Source: Mycolicibacterium sp. CBMA 226 (GTDB taxonomy: Bacteria > Actinomycetota > Actinomycetes > Mycobacteriales > Mycobacteriaceae). From it: 64,000 bases of DNA. Shown piece by piece: positions 17,138-26,735 of this stretch. Position 1 is the stretch's first letter; each line of letters begins with the position of its first letter. Under the pieces are notes generated by a model. It saw nothing but the letters and a program-made list of their open reading frames with translations. It made no database searches and was not told the DNA's origin. The stretch lies in contig NZ_VTGY01000022.1 of NCBI RefSeq assembly GCF_009729075.1, forward strand, positions 124,001 through 188,000. The letters are read 5' to 3'. Both the position numbers and the translations under genes were made by a program.

Positions 17138-20100
17138 ATGTCGTTGGCCACGACCGGGTTTGTTCGCCGGCTGCGGGTGGCGCCGCCGCGCATGCCGGGC
17201 GGTGAAGTGAATCTTCAAGCGCCACCGGAAGTTCCGCGGTTGATTCCCGGCAGTCTGTTGGTGAAACTGATGCCGTTCGTGATGATCGTCGCGGTCATCG
17301 GGATGATCGCGTTGATGGTCACCGTCGGGGGACGCGACCTCACCCGCAACCCGATGTTCCTGCTCTTCCCCGTGATGATGGTGATGTCGATGGCCGGCAT
17401 GTTTCTCGGTGGCGGGGGCCGCTCGGGGAAGGCCGCCGCCGAGCTGAACGAGGAACGCAAGGACTACTTCAGTTATCTGGCCAACCTGCGCGACGATGTC
17501 GAGCAAACCGGGGCCGCTCAGCGCGCCGCCCTGGAGTGGAGCCACCCTGATCCCCGCACCCTCATCGACGTTGCGGGCACGCGCCGGATGTGGGAGCGCC
17601 GCCCCGCCGATCAGGATTTCTGCCACGTCCGGGTCGGCATCGGCACCCACCGGCTGGCGACCCGGCTACTGGCCCCGGAGACCGGCCCGCCCGAGGACCT
17701 TGAGCCGGTCTCGACGGTCGCGCTGCGCCGTTTCGTCCGGACCCATTCGGTCGTGCATGCGCTGCCGACCGCAGTGTCGCTGCGTGCTTTCCCGGTCATC
17801 ACCTTCGACGGTGCACGCAAACCGGTGCAGCGCCTGGTGCGGTCAATGATCTTGGAACTGTGCGCCTTCCACGGGCCCGACCATGTGCAGGTCGCGGTAG
17901 TGACCGCGAATCCGGACGGCGAGATGTGGAGCTGGGTGAAGTGGCTGCCCCAGGCGCAGCATCCATCGGCCCGTGACGGGTGCGGCACCATGCGAATGCT
18001 CTATCCGTCCTTGCCGCTGCTGGAGGAATCGTTGGCATCCGACCTGGGCGACCGAGGGCGGTTCAACCGCAACGCGCAGCCCACCCAGGGTGTCAAGCAG
18101 CTCGTCGTCGTCATTGACGACGGGTACATGACCGGCGACGAACGATTGTCCACCGACGCCGGTCTCGACGCTGTCACCGTGCTCGATCTGAACGGCCCCC
18201 GCAATCTGGCGGGCGCCCGGCGTGGTCTGCAGTTGGTGCTCGACAGTGCCGACGATATCGGAGCACGGACCGCGGCCGGGGTGGAACGCTTCGCCACACC
18301 CGATCAGCTGACCCTGGCTGAAGCCCACGCCACCGCCCGACGCTTCGGCCGGTACCGACCCGGCACCGCAGCGCACATCGTGAACCTGGAGTCCGAATCG
18401 CGGGCCACCGATCCCGGTCTGATGAGTCTGCTCAAGATCCCCGACGCGGCCGAGATCGAGCCCGACCTGGTCTGGCGCCCACGCAGTCCGCGCGAACGCT
18501 TACGGGTGCCGATCGGCTACACGCCGTCAGGACAACCGTTGGAACTGGACATCAAAGAGGCCGCCGAGAACGGCATGGGTCCGCACGGGCTGTGCATCGG
18601 CGCCACCGGCTCGGGTAAATCGGAGTTCCTGCGCACGCTGGTGCTGGCGATGATCACCTCGCATTCGCCCGAGGCACTCAACCTGGTGCTGGTCGATTTC
18701 AAAGGCGGCGCAACGTTCTTGGGGTTGGAGGGGGTGCCGCACATCTCGGCGATCATCACCAACCTGGAGAGCGAGTTGACCATGGTCGACCGCATGCGTG
18801 ATGCGCTGGCCGGGGAGATGAACCGGCGGCAGGAGTTGCTGCGCTCAGCAGGGAACTTCGCCAACGTCACCGAGTACGAGCGGGCGCGGGCCAACGGGGC
18901 CGACCTCAATCCGCTGCCCGCACTGTTCATCGTGGTCGACGAATTCTCCGAACTGCTGTCGCAGAAGCCAGATTTCGCTGAATTGTTCGTCATGATCGGT
19001 CGGCTCGGCCGGTCATTGCATATCCATTTGCTGCTGGCCAGCCAGCGACTGGAGGAGGGCAAGCTGCGCGGGCTGGACTCGCACCTGTCCTACCGGATCG
19101 GGCTCAAGACGTTCTCGGCCGGCGAGTCGCGCAGCGTGCTCGGAGTGCCCGACGCCTACCACCTTCCCAGCGTCCCGGGGTCGGCTTTCCTCAAGTGCGA
19201 CGCCGACGAACCGATCCGATTCAACACCTGTTATGTGTCAGGCGAATACGTGCGGCCGCGGCTGTCCGAACGGACAGGGCGCATATCGCTGGGTGCGTTG
19301 ACCCCCAAGGTGTTCACGGCCACCCCGGTGCACAGAGATGCTCCGGCAACGGCCGCGGCGGACTCGGCGCCGGCGCCCGCCGCGGAGCCATCGGGCGCGG
19401 CCAAGGGCAGTCTCCTCGATGTCGTGGTAGGGCGCCTGCGCGGACACGGTCGCCCGGCCCACGAAGTGTGGCTACCTCCGTTGCATGACAGTCCCGCGGT
19501 CAATGACCTTCTGCCCGACCCGGTGTGGACAGAACCGCGGAACGTCAACGGCCGGTTGTGGATCCCGGTAGGGGTGGTAGACCGGCCCTACGATCAACGG
19601 CGTGACGTACTGACCGTGGACCTATCCGGCGCTCAGGGCAACCTGGTGGTGGTCGGTGGGCCGCAGTCGGGCAAATCGACCGCGCTGCGCACGCTCATCA
19701 TGTCGGCGGCGGTGACCCACACCCCTGAGCAGATTCAATTCTTCTGCTTGGATTTCGGCGGCGGCACGCTGAGCAGCTTGGCGAAGCTGCCGCACGTGGG
19801 CAGCGTGGCCGGACGAATGGACGCCGACCGCATCCGGCGCACGGTCGCCGAGGTGACCGGCCTGCTACGCAGTCGCGAACAGCGCTTCCGTGACCTGGGT
19901 ATCGAATCGATGCGGGATTTCCGGCAGCGCAAGGCGGCCGGTGACCTCGCGTTGAGCGATCCCGTCGACGGCGACCCGTTCGGCGACGTGGTACTGGTGA
20001 TCGACGGCTGGGCGAGCATCCGCAGCGATTTCGAGACACTCGAGCCCGCGCTGCAATCGATCGCCATCGCGGGGCTGTCCTATGGCATCCACCTCGCCAT

Positions 20101-21157
20101 CAGCGCCAGCCGGTGGATGGAGATTCGGCCCGCCGTCAAGGACATGCTCGGCACCCGCATCGAGCTGCGCATGGGCGACCCCGTGGACAGCGATGTGGGC
20201 CGCAAATTCGCCGAATTGGTCCCCGTCGGTCGCCCCGGCCGCGGCATCACCGCCGAGCGGCTGCACCTGCTGATCGGACTGCCCCGCTTGGATTCGGGCT
20301 CGAGTACCGAAGACCTGCCGGCAGCCGTAGGGACTGCCTCGGAACTGGTGCGCGAATTTTACGGTCAGCGGCAGGCACCGCGGGTCCGCATGTTGCCACA
20401 CGACCTCGACCGTGACGCGGTGCAGCAGGCGGCTCAGCTGACCGGCCAGCTGAGCCCGGCTCGGGTGGTGGTGGGGATCAACGAGGACGAATTGGCGCCG
20501 GTGATATTGGATTTCGACGAGCAACCACACCTGGTGGTGTTCGGCGACACCGAATGCGGCAAGACCGGCCTGCTGCGCAATATCGCCGCGGGCCTGATGG
20601 AGAACGCTCACCCCGAGCAGGCCAAGCTCATCCTGGTCGACTTCCGCCGAACCATGCTCGGGGTCGTCGAAAATGACCATCTCGCCGGTTACGCCACCGC
20701 CACACCGTCGCTGGCCGAACTGATGACGGCGCTGGCAACCGAACTGCGGCGACGGCTTCCGCCCGAGGACATCACCCAGCAGCAACTCAAGGAACGTTCC
20801 TGGTGGTCCGGCCCAGATCTATACGTGCTGATCGATGACTACGACCTGATTCCGGGCAGCTCGCTGAACCACCCGATGGGCCCGTTGATGGAGTTCCTGC
20901 CGCAGGCGCGGGACATCGGCCTGCGGCTGATCCTGACCCGTCGGATCGGTGGAGCCGGCCGAGCGATGATGAGCGACCCCGTCATCGTGCGGCTGCGGGA
21001 TTTGTCCTGTAACGCACTGGTGATGAGCGGCACCAAAGAGGAAGGTCCGCTGTTCGGCGGCTACAAAGCGGCACCGATGCCGCCGGGGCGCGGAATGTTG
21101 GTCTCGCGCACCGGCAAAAGCGGCGTCATCCAGCTGTCACGGATGCCGGACCTATGA
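17138..21157 (+). CDS. eccC: EccC, fused FtsK/SpoIIIE-type motor ATPase
   Basis: 1339 aa, a single fused EccCa-EccCb chain. Two membrane helices lie near residues 45-90, then a DUF domain and three P-loop ATPase domains: Walker A GATGSGKS (~487-494), GGPQSGKS (~840-847) and GDTECGKT (~1136-1143), with Walker B segments LVLVDFKGG, FFCLDFGGG and LILVDFRRT. The third keeps GKT but with Glu-Cys in place of the usual small residues. EccC recruits Esx substrates and drives export. The ATG abuts GGGAGGG with no spacing; TTG 17144, 6 nt from it, may be the true start. Its stop overlaps the second eccD (ATGA). Confidence 0.96.
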   Translation: MSLATTGFVRRLRVAPPRMPGGEVNLQAPPEVPRLIPGSLLVKLMPFVMIVAVIGMIALMVTVGGRDLTRNPMFLLFPVMMVMSMAGMFLGGGGRSGKAAAELNEERKDYFSYLANLRDDVEQTGAAQRAALEWSHPDPRTLIDVAGTRRMWERRPADQDFCHVRVGIGTHRLATRLLAPETGPPEDLEPVSTVALRRFVRTHSVVHALPTAVSLRAFPVITFDGARKPVQRLVRSMILELCAFHGPDHVQVAVVTANPDGEMWSWVKWLPQAQHPSARDGCGTMRMLYPSLPLLEESLASDLGDRGRFNRNAQPTQGVKQLVVVIDDGYMTGDERLSTDAGLDAVTVLDLNGPRNLAGARRGLQLVLDSADDIGARTAAGVERFATPDQLTLAEAHATARRFGRYRPGTAAHIVNLESESRATDPGLMSLLKIPDAAEIEPDLVWRPRSPRERLRVPIGYTPSGQPLELDIKEAAENGMGPHGLCIGATGSGKSEFLRTLVLAMITSHSPEALNLVLVDFKGGATFLGLEGVPHISAIITNLESELTMVDRMRDALAGEMNRRQELLRSAGNFANVTEYERARANGADLNPLPALFIVVDEFSELLSQKPDFAELFVMIGRLGRSLHIHLLLASQRLEEGKLRGLDSHLSYRIGLKTFSAGESRSVLGVPDAYHLPSVPGSAFLKCDADEPIRFNTCYVSGEYVRPRLSERTGRISLGALTPKVFTATPVHRDAPATAAADSAPAPAAEPSGAAKGSLLDVVVGRLRGHGRPAHEVWLPPLHDSPAVNDLLPDPVWTEPRNVNGRLWIPVGVVDRPYDQRRDVLTVDLSGAQGNLVVVGGPQSGKSTALRTLIMSAAVTHTPEQIQFFCLDFGGGTLSSLAKLPHVGSVAGRMDADRIRRTVAEVTGLLRSREQRFRDLGIESMRDFRQRKAAGDLALSDPVDGDPFGDVVLVIDGWASIRSDFETLEPALQSIAIAGLSYGIHLAISASRWMEIRPAVKDMLGTRIELRMGDPVDSDVGRKFAELVPVGRPGRGITAERLHLLIGLPRLDSGSSTEDLPAAVGTASELVREFYGQRQAPRVRMLPHDLDRDAVQQAAQLTGQLSPARVVVGINEDELAPVILDFDEQPHLVVFGDTECGKTGLLRNIAAGLMENAHPEQAKLILVDFRRTMLGVVENDHLAGYATATPSLAELMTALATELRRRLPPEDITQQQLKERSWWSGPDLYVLIDDYDLIPGSSLNHPMGPLMEFLPQARDIGLRLILTRRIGGAGRAMMSDPVIVRLRDLSCNALVMSGTKEEGPLFGGYKAAPMPPGRGMLVSRTGKSGVIQLSRMPDL

Positions 21158-22647
21158 CCGGCACCGAGCAACGCAACAGGTTCGGCCGCCCATCCTCGGA
21201 GTCACCGGCACCGGCCCTGGTCCGAGTATCGGTACTGGGCGGCGACGACGGGGCCGGTACCCAGCTGGATGTCTCCCTGCCGGCGGATGCACCCGTGGCC
21301 GTCGTGGTACCCGAGCTCGTCGCACTGATCCGGTCGCGCGGCGGCACTCGTTCTGGGCCGCCGCAGGACCCGATCATCGGTGAAGCGCGGCACAGCTATT
21401 GGGTGCTCGGCCGCAGTGACGGGACACCGCTGCAGCCGGACGACACCCTGCGCGTGAGCGGCATCGGTGACGGCGATCTGCTGCGACTCACCGCCCGCCG
21501 GGCGCTGACCGCCCCGGTGCTAACCGATGACGTGGTGGACGCCGCCGCACGCCTGAACAAGGCATCGTTCGCGGCCTGGAGTCCGGCCGCGGCTCGTGCG
21601 ATGGCCGTCGGTGGCGTGTACGCGGCCACGCTGGTGTGGGTTTTTCTGCTGGTGCACAGCGGGTTTCGTGGTGAACGCGCCATTTTCACCGTGGTGGCGG
21701 CGGTCGTGGCGGGATCGTTGGTCGGCGGCGCGGCGCTGGCGCACCGGTCGTACGGTGATCGGATGGCCGGTGCCGCACTCGGCTGGGCTGCCATCCCGAT
21801 CCTGGCGGCCGTGGGATGGGCGCAGCTGTCCCGATTCGGCTCCTACGGGATCGCGGCATTGTGCGCGGCGATGCTGCCGTTGCTTTATCTCGCTTACCGG
21901 CTGATCGGTACCGGGCACGGGGGTTTTCTGCTGGCCAGCGTGTTCTGCGGGCTGAGTGGGCCGGCCGTGTTGGCGCATGCGCTGGAGGTGCCGACCACCG
22001 TCGCCGGAACCGTCCTTGCGGTGGCTGCCGCCGCGGCGTGCCCGGCGGTGCCGGGGCTGACGGAACGCCTCGGCCGCCGGCGCACAACCGAGACGAAGAT
22101 CGAAACCTCCACTAGCAGTTGGAACCTGGGCGATCCGTTCGCCTCTGCCACGCCGTCAGACGAAGCCGGACAGGCTCCGTCGACGGACGAGGTATGGGCT
22201 AAGGTCCAGGCTCGGCGCCTGACCCGCGCCGCCTGGTACGGCGGATTGGCCGCGGCGACAGCGACCGCGGCCGCGCTCGTCGTGCACGGTCACACACCGC
22301 CCACCTGGTCGACGCTGACATTCGCGACCGCATGCGCGGTGGTGCTCGCGCTGGCGATGCGAAGACCGCACACGGCCGTGGAACGCGCGTCACTGGCCAT
22401 ACCGGCGGGCATCCTGCTCGTCGCGACGGCCGCGTACGCGCAGCAGGGTTCGGTGGTGATGTCATCGGTGGCGCAAGGTGCGCTGCTGGCTACCGCGATC
22501 GGCGCCGCCGTCATCGGCACCACGACCGGTCCGCGGACCAGCCGGTTGACCGCCGTGCTGCCGTATCTCGAATACGTGACCACCGCAGCCTTGATCCCGT
22601 TGGCGTTGTGGGTCATTGGCGCGTACGCACGGCTGGGATTTGAGTGA
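21154..22647 (+). CDS. eccD: EccD, type VII secretion channel protein (second copy)
   Basis: 497 aa, overlapping eccC by 4 nt and mycP by 1-4 nt, so it is translated with both. Ubiquitin-like domain at ~20-120 (VRVSVLGGDDGAGTQLDVSL, GDGDLLRLTARR), then about eleven membrane helices ending LWVIGAYARLGF. It shares the family plan with the first eccD but little direct identity by eye. Being in the eccC-mycP operon, this is the copy in the canonical position. A heterodimer with the other EccD is possible. Confidence 0.93.
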   Translation: MTGTEQRNRFGRPSSESPAPALVRVSVLGGDDGAGTQLDVSLPADAPVAVVVPELVALIRSRGGTRSGPPQDPIIGEARHSYWVLGRSDGTPLQPDDTLRVSGIGDGDLLRLTARRALTAPVLTDDVVDAAARLNKASFAAWSPAAARAMAVGGVYAATLVWVFLLVHSGFRGERAIFTVVAAVVAGSLVGGAALAHRSYGDRMAGAALGWAAIPILAAVGWAQLSRFGSYGIAALCAAMLPLLYLAYRLIGTGHGGFLLASVFCGLSGPAVLAHALEVPTTVAGTVLAVAAAAACPAVPGLTERLGRRRTTETKIETSTSSWNLGDPFASATPSDEAGQAPSTDEVWAKVQARRLTRAAWYGGLAAATATAAALVVHGHTPPTWSTLTFATACAVVLALAMRRPHTAVERASLAIPAGILLVATAAYAQQGSVVMSSVAQGALLATAIGAAVIGTTTGPRTSRLTAVLPYLEYVTTAALIPLALWVIGAYARLGFE

Positions 22648-23999
22648 TGCGCTGGGTCGCGGTGCTGGCGGTCTTGTTCGCGGTCGTGGTGTCCGACCCG
22701 GCGCTGGCCCGAGCCATCGACCCACCCGTGGTGGCGCCGGGCCCCCCGCCCAGCGGAGCTGGCGGCCCCCCCGAGACGACCGAACAGAAATCACCATGCG
22801 GAACCGCAACGGTCCTACCAGGAACCGACTTTCAGATCAGACCCAGCGCGGACACGATGCTCGATTACTCGTCGGCCTGGCAGTTTTCTCGCGGTGCCGG
22901 ACAAAAGGTCGCCGTCATCGATACCGGCGTCTCACGACACCCGCGCCTGCCCGCGCTGCAAGCCGGCGGCGACTTCGTCTCCAACTCAGACGGCCTGGTG
23001 GACTGCGACGCACACGGCACCCTGGTCGCCGGCATCATCGCCGCATCGCCAGCACCCGGCGACAGCTTTGCCGGAGTGGCCCCCGATGCCACCATCTTGT
23101 CGATCCGCCAGAACAGCAGTGTCTACGCGACGCGCGGCTCCAATTCGCAACAAGAGGACCCCAACGCGGTGGCGGCCGGATACGGCAGTACCCACACCCT
23201 GGCCAGTGCCATCGTGCGGGCGGTCGACATGGGAGCCACCGTCATCAATCTTTCCGAGGTGGCGTGTGCACCGGTCGAGGCCGGGATGGACGACGCCGAC
23301 GTCGGCCGGGCAGTTCGGTATGCCTTCGAACGCAATGTTGTCGTGGTCGCCGCGGCCGGCAACTACAGCGAGCAGGGTCTGTGCCGGGCCCAGAATGACG
23401 TCACCGATCCCAACCGGCCGCTGACCGCGGGGTGGCGCTCCGTGCGCACCATCGCCAGCCCCCCGTGGTTTTCGGACTACCTGTTGTCGGTCGCATCCCT
23501 CGCCCCGTCCGGCCAGCCGTCGGACTTCAGCTTGAGAGGACCCTGGATCGGGGTAGCCGCCCCGGGCGAGCGCATCACATCGCTGGACCCGCAGGGGCCC
23601 GGCCTGATCAATGCCTGGCTGGACCCGCAGAAAGGTCCGGTGCCGATCAATGGGACCAGCTTCGCCACCCCATACGTGTCCGGTGTGGTGGCCCTGATCC
23701 GTTCGCGATTCCCGGACCTCACCGCCGCACAGGTCATCGACCTCGTCAAGCGCACCGCCCACACCCCCGAGGCCGGACCCAACTCCGCGACCGGCCACGG
23801 GATGGTCGATCCGGTCGCCGCACTAACCTCCAGCCTGCCGCCGGCCCGCGACGTGCCGGACCCGACGGCCGGGCACCCCATCAGCGGCCCGCCTCAATCG
23901 CGGACGGACGACCGAGCAATCACCATCGTGCTGACGGTGCTCGGCGTGTGCGTCGTGGCTGCGGTGATCGCGGTGACGGTGCTCAAGGACCGGACATGA
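22644..23999 (+). CDS. mycP: MycP, membrane-anchored subtilisin-like mycosin
   Basis: 451 aa from GTG 22644 (ATG 22647 is equally possible). Signal peptide (~1-24), Pro-rich N-extension, and a S8 protease domain with Asp93 (VIDTGV), His124 (DAHGTLVAG), Asn240 (AAGN) and Ser339 (NGTSFATPY) all present, so it should be active. Cysteines at 52 and 121 fit the mycosin N-extension disulfide. A C-terminal membrane helix (about 425-447) anchors it on the outer face, where it stabilises the ESX complex. An inverted repeat follows the stop. Confidence 0.95.
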   Translation: MMRWVAVLAVLFAVVVSDPALARAIDPPVVAPGPPPSGAGGPPETTEQKSPCGTATVLPGTDFQIRPSADTMLDYSSAWQFSRGAGQKVAVIDTGVSRHPRLPALQAGGDFVSNSDGLVDCDAHGTLVAGIIAASPAPGDSFAGVAPDATILSIRQNSSVYATRGSNSQQEDPNAVAAGYGSTHTLASAIVRAVDMGATVINLSEVACAPVEAGMDDADVGRAVRYAFERNVVVVAAAGNYSEQGLCRAQNDVTDPNRPLTAGWRSVRTIASPPWFSDYLLSVASLAPSGQPSDFSLRGPWIGVAAPGERITSLDPQGPGLINAWLDPQKGPVPINGTSFATPYVSGVVALIRSRFPDLTAAQVIDLVKRTAHTPEAGPNSATGHGMVDPVAALTSSLPPARDVPDPTAGHPISGPPQSRTDDRAITIVLTVLGVCVVAAVIAVTVLKDRT

Positions 24000-24023
24000 C
24001 GTCGTCCTGCCAGGACGGCGTCA
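23997..24023 (+). terminator. Stem-loop directly at the mycP stop
   Basis: TGACGTCGTCC, TGCCA, GGACGGCGTCA pair as an 11-bp stem (one G-U) beginning in the mycP stop codon. It separates mycP from the MinD-like gene and could be a terminator or attenuate read-through. Confidence 0.5.
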
Positions 24024-24076
24024 CCTCCGTACGATCGGAACCGCCGGGAATGACCTGACAAATCGAGGGGTAGTGG

Positions 24077-25402
24077 ATGTCCACGCGCAGGCCACCAGAA
24101 GAGGAACGGGGCGCACCAGCGCAGCCACCATGGCTCGGCCCCCCAGCACTGGGCAATCCTCGCCACCGCGCCGCCAACTCACTCGATCACCGCGCACCGG
24201 CCGACGCCGAACCGGTCCTCGACCACGGCGAGTCGCCCGCCGGCCACATGCCCGCCTCGACGGCCGGCCCGGAACCCCGCCACGATGCCGGCGGCACCGA
24301 TGCCGATGCGCCGCCGCAGGATTGGCGAGATCAGGCCCTGGCCGCCGGCTACCTGCCACCTCCCGCGCCGTCGTGGCCGATCGGCGCGCCCCCACTACCG
24401 CCGCCGGGATGGGTGCCGCCCCCGCCGGCCATGGTGGCGCCGAATGATCCTGTGCCTCAATCGTATTGGGTGCCGGACGCGCTCGACGGGCAGGAGATGA
24501 TCGACCGAGGCAGCGCCGCACCACAGCGAGGGTGGCGCCGGTTGCTGCACACGGTGAGCGGCGGACGGATCAACCCCGGCGACTCCCGCAAAGATCGTGA
24601 GCAGGACGCCCTGATCGCGACGATCCGCTATCCGCTCAGCGGCGACTTCCGGATCGCGGTGCTGTCGATCAAGGGCGGCGTCGGCAAGACCACCACCACC
24701 CTTGGGCTGGGCTCGGCATTGGCAATGGCCCGCAGCGACCGGGTGATCGCCGTCGATGCCAATCCCGATCGCGGCACCCTGGCCGAACGGGTGCTCGACC
24801 CGTCGACCCAGTCGACCGTGCGCGATCTCCTCAGGGACAGCAACATTCACCGTTATGCCGACGTCAGAAATCACACCAGGATGGCCATCAGCCGGCTGGA
24901 GGTCTTGGCCAGCGAACAAGACCCCGCGGTCGCTGAAGTGTTCGGGGACCGCGATTACCGTCGCACGATCGACATCCTGCGCCACTACTACAACGTCATA
25001 TTGACCGACTGCGGCACCGGGATCATGCACTCAGCGATGGAGGGTGTTCTGGATTTGGCCCATGCCATCGTGCTGGTGACCGCACCGGCGATCGACGCCG
25101 TGCTGAGCGCCTCGGCCACCCTGGACTGGCTTGACCAACACGGCCACAGCGATCTGGTTCGCGAGGCGCACGTGGTATTCAGTGCTGCTGCGCCCGCCTC
25201 AGACCGGATGGTGATCGACAAGGCGCGCGCACACTTCGAAGCCAGGTGCCGATCGATCCACTTCGTACCCTTCGATCAGCACCTGGCCGAGGGCGCCGAC
25301 ATCGACTTCGCGATGCTCAAGCCGGCCACGATGCGCGCGTACCTCGGCCTCGCCGGCGCCATTGCCCAGAAGTTCCCCGCAGCCGCAACCACGACGGGGT
25401 GA
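24077..25402 (+). CDS. MinD/ParA-like ATPase, EspI-type (first of three)
   Basis: 441 aa. A Pro-rich, low-complexity N-terminal third (PPPAMVAP-like runs) is followed by a P-loop ATPase domain with the deviant Walker A KGGVGKTTTT (~198-205) and the switch VIAVDANPDRGTL. This is the layout of the ESX-associated EspI/MinD-like proteins (for example Rv3876 in ESX-1, Rv3888c in ESX-2). In ESX-1, EspI adjusts secretion when ATP falls. It follows mycP after a hairpin, with GAGGGG upstream of its ATG. Expected to be cytoplasmic and to act on EccC (family-based inference). Confidence 0.85.
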   Translation: MSTRRPPEEERGAPAQPPWLGPPALGNPRHRAANSLDHRAPADAEPVLDHGESPAGHMPASTAGPEPRHDAGGTDADAPPQDWRDQALAAGYLPPPAPSWPIGAPPLPPPGWVPPPPAMVAPNDPVPQSYWVPDALDGQEMIDRGSAAPQRGWRRLLHTVSGGRINPGDSRKDREQDALIATIRYPLSGDFRIAVLSIKGGVGKTTTTLGLGSALAMARSDRVIAVDANPDRGTLAERVLDPSTQSTVRDLLRDSNIHRYADVRNHTRMAISRLEVLASEQDPAVAEVFGDRDYRRTIDILRHYYNVILTDCGTGIMHSAMEGVLDLAHAIVLVTAPAIDAVLSASATLDWLDQHGHSDLVREAHVVFSAAAPASDRMVIDKARAHFEARCRSIHFVPFDQHLAEGADIDFAMLKPATMRAYLGLAGAIAQKFPAAATTTG

Positions 25403-25609
25403 GCGGGGCCCGAGTCCAATCGCATCCCCTTGGTGTACAGCGGTTTTCGTGGTTCCCGTCCCGTGGCGGCAGCCGACATATCGCACCCAGGGATGGGGTT
25501 ATCTGTAGGGGTGTACTCCGCGATCCGTCTGTGGCAGCCAGTTGAGGTCGCGGCAGTATCCGTGCTTAGGGAGATGCATCCGATCAAGTCGCCGAGAACG
25601 GCGTAACAC

Positions 25610-25699
25610 TTGGGATTCTCCGCCGTCGACGAAAAATTCGGTGCCGGTGATGAAGCTCGCCTGCGGTGAGGCCAGGAAGACGACAGCGGGACAGAACAC
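25610..25699 (-). pseudogene. C-terminal fragment of an SDR oxidoreductase
   Basis: The minus frame encodes CPAVVFLASPQASFITG followed by TEFFVDGGESQ, the C-terminal signature of classical short-chain dehydrogenases (FLASD.ASFITG...DGG). Nothing of the Rossmann core remains. The surrounding 25403-25702 stretch has no other gene that I can see. The scrap probably marks a recombination boundary between the ESX core and the cargo-like genes. Confidence 0.6.
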
Positions 25700-25702
25700 G
25701 TG

Positions 25703-26548
25703 CTACCGCAGGGTCATGCGTTGGGTGCCGGTGACGCGCATGAGGTCGAGTGCGGAGGCTTCGCCGGTGCCGGCCGCGGCGGAGTAGACGATCAGTGATT
25801 GGTCGGTGTCGGGCAGCAGCAGGGTGTCGCAGTCCAAGACGAGCAGTCCGAAGTCGGGGTGGTCGATCGTCTTGTGCGTCGACCGCCACGCGGTGAAGGG
25901 TCCTTCCTGCCACAGGTGTTGGAACCGGGGGCTGCCGGCGAGGAGTTCGTCGATAAGCTCACGCAAGTCGGGGTCGTCGGGGCAACGCGAGAGCGCGGTC
26001 CGCAGCGACGCGACCCCGTGTTCCTCGGTCGCCTCGACTTCTTCGGGGCTCAGGGTCACGCGAGTTTCGCCGGTACCTAGGAATCGTTGCCGGTACAGGT
26101 TGCTTCCCGCCTGTGGCCACAGGGCCAGGTCGCCGATGAGCGCGCGGGCCATCGCATTTTGCACCAGCACGTCACCTTTGGCGGACAGGACCAGGGCGGG
26201 TAGGTCGGTCATGCGTTGCAACAGTCGCAGCACGCTGGGCCGCACCGACGTTTCCACCCGTCCGGGCAGTGGCGGTTGAGAGCCAGCCAACCGGAACACT
26301 TGATCACGTCCGTCGCGGTCGAGACGCAGGGCGCGGGTGAGCGCGGTCAGCACCTGGATCGACGGGCGTGGCGCCCGGCCCTGTTCGAGGCGGACGACGT
26401 AGTCCACACTCAGTCCGGCGAGTTGGGCGACTTCTTCACGGCGCAGGCCGGCCACGCGCCGTCTGGGACCGGCCGCGAGGCCGACCTCCTCGGGGGCGAT
26501 GCGCCGCCGCGCGGCCTTGAGCACGCGGGCGAGTTCGGCACGGTCCAT
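25703..26548 (-). CDS. XRE-family regulator with MmyB-like ligand-binding domain
   Basis: 281 aa. N-terminal helix-turn-helix (~31-60, RREEVAQLAGLSVDYVVRLE) and a C-terminal MmyB-like/PAS-like domain (~110-270, with ALVLSAKGDVLVQNAMA and HPDFGLLVLDCDTLLLP). This pairing is common in actinobacteria, where such regulators usually sit divergent from an oxidoreductase or hydrolase gene they control. Here the divergent target would be the M24 peptidase and SDR genes. It therefore probably regulates that pair rather than the ESX genes. Confidence 0.88.
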   Translation of the reverse strand: MDRAELARVLKAARRRIAPEEVGLAAGPRRRVAGLRREEVAQLAGLSVDYVVRLEQGRAPRPSIQVLTALTRALRLDRDGRDQVFRLAGSQPPLPGRVETSVRPSVLRLLQRMTDLPALVLSAKGDVLVQNAMARALIGDLALWPQAGSNLYRQRFLGTGETRVTLSPEEVEATEEHGVASLRTALSRCPDDPDLRELIDELLAGSPRFQHLWQEGPFTAWRSTHKTIDHPDFGLLVLDCDTLLLPDTDQSLIVYSAAAGTGEASALDLMRVTGTQRMTLR

Positions 26549-26735
26549 GGGTCCAGTGTCCTCAGCGCGGGGGGCGTTGTCCTGGTACCGCCGCTCCTAG
26601 TCTGCGCGGTCTCTGGTCGGGAGTGCATCGCCACGACATCGTGGAGAGAAGACCCCAGAGACGGGCGCACCGGGTGTGAATCGGGTGCGCACCACCAACC
26701 GACTCGGGTCAATGCACCAGACGGAGAACACCAAC

